Made by a program: the position numbers and the translations under genes
The notes under the pieces: generated by a model
Told to the model about the DNA's origin: nothing
Databases searched by the model: none
Seen by the model: only the letters and a program-made list of their open reading frames with translations
Shown here: piece after piece, positions 14,367 through 18,796 of the stretch
Layout of the letters: each line of letters begins with the position of its first letter
Numbering within the stretch: position 1 is the first letter of the stretch
DNA from: JANPEF01 sp031413115
GTDB taxonomy: Bacteria; Eisenbacteria; RBG-16-71-46; DASYSL01
NCBI GenBank assembly: GCA_031413115.1
Contig: JANOEH010000231.1
Coordinates: forward strand, 1-18,796
DNA length: 18,796 nt
Direction: 5' to 3'

Positions 14367-15974
14367 TCAGAACAGCGCGGGCGGCTGGTACAGCCCGAAC
14401 ACGCCGCGCAAGCGGTCGCTGATCTCGCCCAGCGTCACGTGCGCCTCGACGCAGGCGAGGATGCACGGCACCAGGTTGGCATCGCCCCGTGCGGCGGTCT
14501 CGAGCGCGGCGAGCGCGGCGGTGGCGGCCGGGGCATCGCGTTCGCTACGCCAGCGCGCCAGGCGCGCCGCGCGGTCGCGCTCGACCGCGGGATCCGGCGC
14601 GAACACGTTCGCCGCGGCCGGCTCCTCCTCGACGAAGCGATTGACGCCCACGACACCGGCCGTGCCCGCTTCGACGGCCTGCTGGTGCGCGTAGGCAGCC
14701 TCGTGGATCTCGCGCTGCGGGTAGCCCTGCTCGATGGCCACGAGCATGCCCCCCATGGCGTCGATCTTGTCGAGATAGACGAGCGCGGCGGCCTCGACCT
14801 CGCGGGTGAGCGCCTCGACGTAGTACGAGCCCGCAAGCGGATCGGCGGTCTCGGCGACGCCGCTCTCCTCGGCCAGCACCTGTTGCGTGCGCAGCGCCAG
14901 GCGCGCGGCGTCGGCGGTCGGGAGGCCGAGCGCCTCGTCGAACGAGTTGGTGTGCAGCGACTGCGTGCCGCCCAGCACGGCCGCCAGCCCCTGCACCGTG
15001 GTGCGCACGACGTTGACCAGCGGCTGCTGCGCGGTCAGCGTCGAGCCCGCCGTCTGCGTATGGAAGCGCAGCATCCACGATCGCGGATCCTTCGCCCCGA
15101 AGCGCTCGCGCATCAGGTGCGCCCAGATCCGCCGCGCGGCGCGGAACTTCGCGACTTCCTCGAACAGCTGGTTGTGCGCGTTGAAGAAGAATGAGAGCCG
15201 CGGTGCGAACGTGTCGACGGGCAGCCCGCGCGCGACGGCTGCCTGCACGTAGGCGACGCCGTCGGCGAGCGTGAACGCCAGCTCCTGCGCCGCCGTCGCG
15301 CCCGCCTCGCGGATGTGATAGCCGGAGATCGAGATCGTGTTCCACTGCGGCAACTCGGCCGCGCACCACGCGAACACGTCGGTGGTGAGGCGCAGCGAGG
15401 GACCGGGCGGATAGATGTACGTGCCGCGCGCGATGTACTCCTTGAGCAGGTCGTTCTGGATCGTGCCCGACAGCGGCGGGATCGGCAGCCCGCGCTTCTT
15501 CGCCACGGCGACGTAGAGGCACAACAGGATCGGCGCCGTCGCATTGATGGTCATCGAGGTCGACACGCGGTCGAGCGGCAGCCCGTCGAGCAGCTCCTCC
15601 ATGTCCGCGAGCGTCGAGATCGCCACGCCGACGCGACCCACCTCGCCGGCGGCGCGCGCATGGTCCGAGTCGTAGCCCATCTGGGTCGGCAGGTCGAAGG
15701 CGACCGAGAGCCCGGTCTGTCCCGCGGCGAGGAGCGCGTGGAAGCGCTCGTTCGTCTGGCGGGCCGAGCCAAAGCCGGCGTACTGGCGCATCGTCCAGGC
15801 GCGGCCGCGGTACATCGTCGGGTAGACGCCGCGCGTGAACGGGGGGGCGCCGGGGTCGCCTAGGTCGCGCGCGTAGTCGACGGGGGCGTCGGCGGGGCGG
15901 TAGACGGGAGCGATCGGGATACCGCTCGAGGTGGCGTGGGGATCGGTCTTCGGGACAGTCGTTTCGCGGGCCAT
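14367..15974 (-). CDS. methylmalonyl-CoA mutase, catalytic (large) subunit
   Basis: The 535-residue protein is the TIM-barrel catalytic part of an acyl-CoA mutase, which rearranges (R)-methylmalonyl-CoA to succinyl-CoA with adenosylcobalamin. The sequence shows Y-P-T-M-Y-R-G-R-A-W-T-M-R-Q-Y-A-G-F (Tyr65), G-L-S-V-A-F-D-L-P-T-Q-M-G-Y-D-S-D, S-G-T-I-Q-N-D-L-L-K-E-Y-I-A-R-G-T-Y-I-Y-P-P (Arg183) and S-I-S-G-Y-H-I-R-E-A-G-A (His220). By alignment from memory, Tyr65 and Arg183 occupy the positions that are Tyr and Arg in methylmalonyl-CoA mutase but Phe and Gln in isobutyryl-CoA mutase, favouring the methylmalonyl substrate. The chain stops where fused mutases continue into the B12-binding domain, so that domain must be a separate protein, not present here. 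ATG 15974 is chosen because conserved residues begin soon after it and the upstream extension looks non-coding. Epimerase is 1.8 kb away. Confidence 0.92.
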   Translation of the reverse strand: MARETTVPKTDPHATSSGIPIAPVYRPADAPVDYARDLGDPGAPPFTRGVYPTMYRGRAWTMRQYAGFGSARQTNERFHALLAAGQTGLSVAFDLPTQMGYDSDHARAAGEVGRVGVAISTLADMEELLDGLPLDRVSTSMTINATAPILLCLYVAVAKKRGLPIPPLSGTIQNDLLKEYIARGTYIYPPGPSLRLTTDVFAWCAAELPQWNTISISGYHIREAGATAAQELAFTLADGVAYVQAAVARGLPVDTFAPRLSFFFNAHNQLFEEVAKFRAARRIWAHLMRERFGAKDPRSWMLRFHTQTAGSTLTAQQPLVNVVRTTVQGLAAVLGGTQSLHTNSFDEALGLPTADAARLALRTQQVLAEESGVAETADPLAGSYYVEALTREVEAAALVYLDKIDAMGGMLVAIEQGYPQREIHEAAYAHQQAVEAGTAGVVGVNRFVEEEPAAANVFAPDPAVERDRAARLARWRSERDAPAATAALAALETAARGDANLVPCILACVEAHVTLGEISDRLRGVFGLYQPPALF

Positions 15975-16274
15975 GGTCCCGCCATGATAGCGGCCAGTCC
16001 GGGCCCCTGCGCGGGGAATCGGAAGGCAGGCGTGGGCACACTCGGAAGGGGCTCGGGTCGGGCGGCCCGAACCGGCCAATTCCTTGTTGCGCTTTTGCAT
16101 GCATGCCTCACAATCGTCGATGCGATCACTCGCGGGATTGGAGTTCCATCGGCTCGCCAACGCCAGCCGAGCTCTGCCCGGCACACCCGACAATCATTGT
16201 CTCGATCCCGTCCCACGGCATCCGAGTCGTCCAATTTTCTTCGTCAGGCCAGAACCTTGAGCGATGAGATCGAT
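15975..16274. other. intergenic region between mutase and Ig-repeat genes
   Basis: These 300 bases separate divergent genes and should hold promoters for both. I see no clear sigma70 pair. TATCAT on the minus strand (atgata at 15983-15988) matches five of six -10 positions and lies only some 10 bases before the mutase ATG, but has no -35 partner. On the plus strand ttgttg (16085-16090) has no good -10. A short perfect inverted repeat, gacaat-c-attgtc, is at 16189-16201. The frame of the Ig-repeat gene is open through this region, but the encoded residues look non-coding. Confidence 0.4.
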
Positions 16275-17290
16275 GTGAGTTCGAATCCGGGTCGGCGCGT
16301 GCGAGTCGGTCCCCCCGCGGGCTCCGGCCGGCTCGGGATCGGGCACCGCATTGTCGCGGCGCTGATCGTCTCCCTGGCCGTGGCCGCGACGTCGCCTGCA
16401 GTGGCGGGCGCAAACGTTGCCCCGGAACTTGCCGACGTGCCGGGAGCGGCGACGATCCCAGAGCTCGCCGCCTATTCCTTCACCGCGACGGCGACCGACC
16501 CGGACGAGCCGGTCCAGCCCCTCACGTTTTCGCTGACTGGCGGGCCGGCCGGTGCGGCCATCGATTCCGGAACCGGCGCGTTCACCTGGACGCCCACCGA
16601 GGCGCAGGGCCCGGGCGAGTACACCTTCAGCGTCGTCGTGAGCGATGGCATCGACTCGGACGCGGCCGCGATCACATTGACCGTGAGCGAGGCGAACATT
16701 GCTCCGCTCCTTGCCAGCGTTCCAGTGTCGGCGACAATCCCTGAGCAGGTCGCCTACGCGTTCACTGCGACGGCCAGCGACGACGATGTTCCGGTGCAGA
16801 CGCTGACGTTCGCGCTCCTTGGTGCACCCTCCGGTGCCGCCATCGACGCCGGAACCGGCGAGTTCACGTGGACGCCGAGCGAGGCGCAGGGCCCGGGCGA
16901 GTATCCGTTCACCGTGCAGGTCAGCGACGGCGTAGCGACGACCGCGGGTGCGATCACTCTCACGGTCACCGAGGCGAACCTGGCACCCGTCCTCGCGAAC
17001 GTCCCGGCGGCGGCGACGATCGCGGAGCAGGCGGCTTACACGTTCACCGCGACGGCGACCGATGATGACTTGCCGGCGCAGGCGCTGACGTTCTCGCTCC
17101 TTGGTGCACCGTCTGGTACTGCGATCGACGCCGGTACCGGTGAGTTCACCTGGACGCCGAGCGAGGCGCAGGGCCCGGGGGAGTACTTGTTCACGGTGCA
17201 GGTCAGCGACGGCGTCGCAATGACGAGTGCGGCAATCACGCTCACGGTCTCCGAGGCGAACCTGGCACCCGTGCTGGCGAACGTCCCGGC
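16275..17290 (+). CDS. secreted protein with Ig-like (He_PIG-type) repeats, 3' end lost at junction
   Basis: After a basic N-terminus there is a Sec signal (H-R-I-V-A-A-L-I-V-S-L-A-V-A-A-T-S-P-A-V-A-G), then three complete 94-residue repeats and the start of a fourth. Each repeat runs N-x-A-P-x-L-A-x-V-P through A-T-I-x-E, Y-x-F-T-A-T-A-x-D, L-T-F-x-L, G-T-G-x-F-T-W-T-P-x-E-A-Q-G-P-G-E-Y, to I-T-L-T-V-x-E-A. This matches putative Ig/cadherin-like repeats of surface and secreted adhesin-type proteins. The start is uncertain: GTG 16275 is chosen, with GTG 16299 or TTG 16257 also possible and no strong ribosome site. The apparent C-terminus (A-K-A-S-F-S-D-L, stop at 17313-17315) is made by foreign sequence past 17290 and is not real. 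The true gene is probably much longer. Confidence 0.8.
16413..17290. repeat. tandem 282-bp coding repeats
   Basis: The N-codon that opens each Ig-like unit falls at 16413, 16695, 16977 and 17259, an exact spacing of 282 bases (94 codons) each time. Units 2 and 3 are close at DNA level, sharing long identical runs such as gccgagcgaggcgcagggcc. The fourth copy follows the third up to 17290 and then departs abruptly. Confidence 0.9.
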
Positions 17291-17293
17291 CAA
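17285..17293. other. chimeric junction between two genomes
   Basis: Left of about 17290 the plus strand follows the 282-bp repeat (aacgtcccggc). From 17291 rightwards the minus strand follows CTP synthase (Y-K-S-L-N-E-A-L ends at 17291). Two genes on opposite strands are both interrupted at the same point, and base composition changes from very GC-rich to about half GC. A misjoin at a repeat, or a library chimera, explains this best. Confidence 0.88.
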
Positions 17294-18226
17294 GGCCTCA
17301 TTCAGCGATTTATAGGCATCGAGAAGCCCCGTGTATTTACCAACCACTGCAATCTTCACTTCACCCTCGGGCTGGGTCACACGCTGCATAATGCCCTGCC
17401 ATTTCGACAGGTCCGGCTCTTTTGCATTCTGAATGCCAAAAGCATCCAACACTTCTTTGTCCAAGCCTTCTGCGTGGTACGCTCGCGGCACATCATAAAT
17501 GCTTGAAACATCCAGCGCCTGAATGACCGCCGACGGCCTCACATTGCAAAAAAGTGCAATCTTGCGCCGTTCATTCTCCGGAATTTCCCGGTCGGCGCGA
17601 CATAACAGAATATCCGGCTGAATGCCGATAGAGCGCAATTCCTTCACGGAGTGCTGGGTAGGTTTTGTCTTCAGCTCACCGGCCGTCGGAATATAGGGCA
17701 GCAAAGTCAGGTGAATATAAATGCATGAGCCGCGCGGGCTCTCCTGCCCAAACTGGCGGATGGCTTCGAAAAATGGCAGGCCTTCGATATCGCCAACCGT
17801 ACCGCCAATTTCCACCAGCACGAAATCAAAGTCCTCATTGCCTGATCCGATGAAATCCTTGATCGCATCGGTGACATGGGGAATGACCTGCACAGTGCCA
17901 CCCAGAAAATCTCCGCGCCGTTCCTTGGCGATGATGTCCTGGTAGATGCGGCCCGTTGTAATATTGTCCTGCTTGTTGGCAGACCTGCCGGTGAAGCGCT
18001 CGTAGTGACCGAGGTCAAGGTCGGTTTCCGCCCCGTCATCGGTCACAAACACTTCACCGTGCTGATAGGGGCTCATCGTGCCCGGATCGACATTGAGATA
18101 GGGGTCAAGTTTCCGTAGCCGCACACTGAAGCCACGCGCTTGGAGCAGCGCGCCGAGCGCTGCTGAAGCAAGACCTTTGCCAAGGGAGGAAACCACGCCG
18201 CCGGTAATAAAAATGTATCGCGCCAT
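17291..18226 (-). CDS. pyrG: CTP synthase, N-terminal part only
   Basis: CTP synthase makes CTP from UTP, ATP and glutamine. The 312 genuine residues contain the whole synthetase domain: M-A-R-Y-I-F-I-T-G-G-V-V-S-S-L-G-K-G with the P-loop at 9-18, L-D-P-Y-L-N-V-D-P-G-T-M-S-P-Y-Q-H-G-E-V-F, D-D-G-A-E-T-D-L-D-L-G-H-Y-E-R-F (Asp71), and V-E-I-G-G-T-V-G-D-I-E (Glu139). The linker into the glutaminase domain ends at D-A-Y-K-S-L-N-E-A-L. Full-length enzymes have about 540 residues; the glutamine amidotransferase half is missing because the contig switches genome at 17291, so this is an assembly truncation rather than a natural one. The frame continues by chance to 17036 in antisense of the Ig repeats; those residues are not CTP synthase. 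secG lies 84 bases upstream in the same direction. Confidence 0.95.
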
Positions 18227-18265
18227 GGGAGTTCAACCTACTCGCTTGCAAACATGATTCGAAGC

Positions 18266-18285
18266 CTGAAAAGCGGAATTTTCAG
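18266..18285. other. small AT-rich hairpin between secG and pyrG
   Basis: Seven-base arms ctgaaaa (18266-18272) and ttttcag (18279-18285) flank gcggaa in the 84-base secG-pyrG gap. There is no T-tract after it on the minus strand, so it is at most a weak structure in the shared transcript. Confidence 0.25.
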
Positions 18286-18310
18286 ATTATGGTGGACAGC
18301 CGTGAAACAA

Positions 18311-18682
18311 TTACTGTGAAACAGGAACCTGTGGTGTGGCAGGCGCTGCAGGAGCCGCCGGAAGCTGTGGTAACACGCTGCCGCCGGGAGCGGGCGCCTC
18401 ACCCTCCTGGGTCGTTGTCGCCCCACCAAACAGGGAGCCCCCTGAACCACTGCCCCGAACGGCAATTAACGTCAGACTGATGGACGTAATGAAAAAACAC
18501 AGGGCCAGAATGGCCGTCGTCCGGGTCAGCGCATTGCCAACACCGCGAGCCGAAAACAGGTTGCCGCCGCCTCCCCCACCGCCGCCAATGCCCAAGGCCC
18601 CACCTTCCGAGCGTTGCAGCAACACCGTTCCAATTAGGGCCAAAGCGACGATGAGATGAACGACGAGAAGCACTGTCTGCAT
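18311..18682 (-). CDS. secG: protein-export membrane protein SecG
   Basis: The 123-residue protein is the small accessory subunit of the SecYEG translocon in the inner membrane. It has the expected two membrane helices, about residues 3-22 (L-L-V-V-H-L-I-V-A-L-A-L-I-G-T-V-L-L-Q) and 53-73 (T-T-A-I-L-A-L-C-F-F-I-T-S-I-S-L-T-L-I-A), separated by the conserved R-S-E-G-G segment and a run of eight glycines that is typical of alphaproteobacterial SecG. The following F-S-A-R-G-x-x-N-A-L-T-R-T-T block is also family-typical. The C-terminal tail is Gln/Pro/Ala-rich and probably disordered. In many Alphaproteobacteria secG lies directly before pyrG, as here. ATG 18682 starts right at the first helix; the ribosome site is weak. 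Confidence 0.93.
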   Translation of the reverse strand: MQTVLLVVHLIVALALIGTVLLQRSEGGALGIGGGGGGGGNLFSARGVGNALTRTTAILALCFFITSISLTLIAVRGSGSGGSLFGGATTTQEGEAPAPGGSVLPQLPAAPAAPATPQVPVSQ

Positions 18683-18713
18683 GGTGGGGTGAACCTATTT
18701 CAATTTCGGGGGC

Positions 18714-18742
18714 GGTTTAGCGCCTATATGGGCCTAAAGCAA
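18714..18742 (-). promoter_or_regulatory. candidate promoter upstream of secG
   Basis: On the minus strand TTGCTT (18742-18737) and TAAACC (18719-18714) are 17 bases apart, placing a start point near 18707 and a leader of about 25 bases. The -10 match is poor. An alternative pair, TTGAAG (18752-18747) with ATATAG (18729-18724), also has 17-base spacing. The remaining bases to the window end show no coding sequence I can support. Confidence 0.3.
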
Positions 18743-18796
18743 CCCGCTTCAAGCCAAACATTCCCCTAGATGTCAGCGGCCATAAAGATAGCTCGG

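Noticed and set aside
16275..16291. tRNA T-arm-like sequence (gttcgaatcc)
   Set aside because: The flanking bases cannot form the five-base T-stem, and no acceptor, D or anticodon arms are found around it.
17036..17290. C-terminal extension of the CTP synthase frame
   Set aside because: It is the antisense of the Ig-like repeats and stays open only because of their composition; it has no glutaminase-domain motifs.
17285..17293. Natural horizontal transfer of pyrG-secG into the GC-rich genome
   Set aside because: Transfer would not be expected to cut an essential gene and a repeat gene at one point with no mobile element, att site or target duplication visible; misassembly is simpler.

Overview
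The window joins two unrelated genomes. Bases 1 to about 17290 are very GC-rich (46 of 60 bases are G/C in the line at 10501) and come from an outer-membrane (diderm) bacterium: there is an Omp85-type barrel, three lipoproteins with lipobox-type signals, and an HNH protein of a kind common in GC-rich environmental lineages. I cannot fix the phylum; a Candidatus Eisenbacteria/FCB-like uncultured lineage would fit but is a guess. Bases about 17291 to 18796 are much less GC-rich (32 of 60 in the line at 17521) and carry secG followed by pyrG, a classic alphaproteobacterial order. The two parts meet inside two genes at once, so the window is most simply read as a chimeric assembly.

Layout. 1-744 (+): 3' part of a DUF362 protein. 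977-2215 (+): HNH nuclease-family protein with four in-frame copies of a palindromic 18-mer in its linker. 8380-2237 (-): a compact four-gene operon whose genes overlap at every stop/start junction, in the order Omp85-type outer-membrane barrel, secreted protein of an unnamed family with kinase-like motifs, lipoprotein calcineurin-like phosphoesterase, and NTT-type (ATP/ADP-translocase-like) inner-membrane carrier. 8672-11914 (+): divergently transcribed, a second NTT-like membrane domain fused to HEAT repeats, a cyclic-nucleotide-binding-like domain and an acidic tail. The 291-base divergent region holds a good sigma70-like promoter for the minus operon and a perfect 9-bp inverted repeat in its predicted leader.

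12085-12558 (-): methylmalonyl-CoA epimerase. 15974-12906 (-): methylmalonyl-CoA mutase catalytic subunit, then an EEP-family lipoprotein and a tyrosine-phosphatase-family lipoprotein in one tight cluster. Mutase and epimerase together make the propionate/methylmalonyl-CoA to succinyl-CoA branch; the B12-binding subunit is not here. 16275-17290 (+): signal peptide plus three exact-length 94-residue Ig-like repeats, cut off in the fourth by the junction. 18226-17291 and 18682-18311 (-): truncated CTP synthase and complete SecG of the second genome.

The best candidate for something undescribed is the 2237-11914 locus: two NTT-type carriers, one with a built-in regulatory module, flanking a secreted kinase-like protein, a membrane-anchored phosphoesterase and an outer-membrane barrel. 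One reading is a nucleotide- or phosphate-handling envelope system; this is inference from domain content and operon structure.
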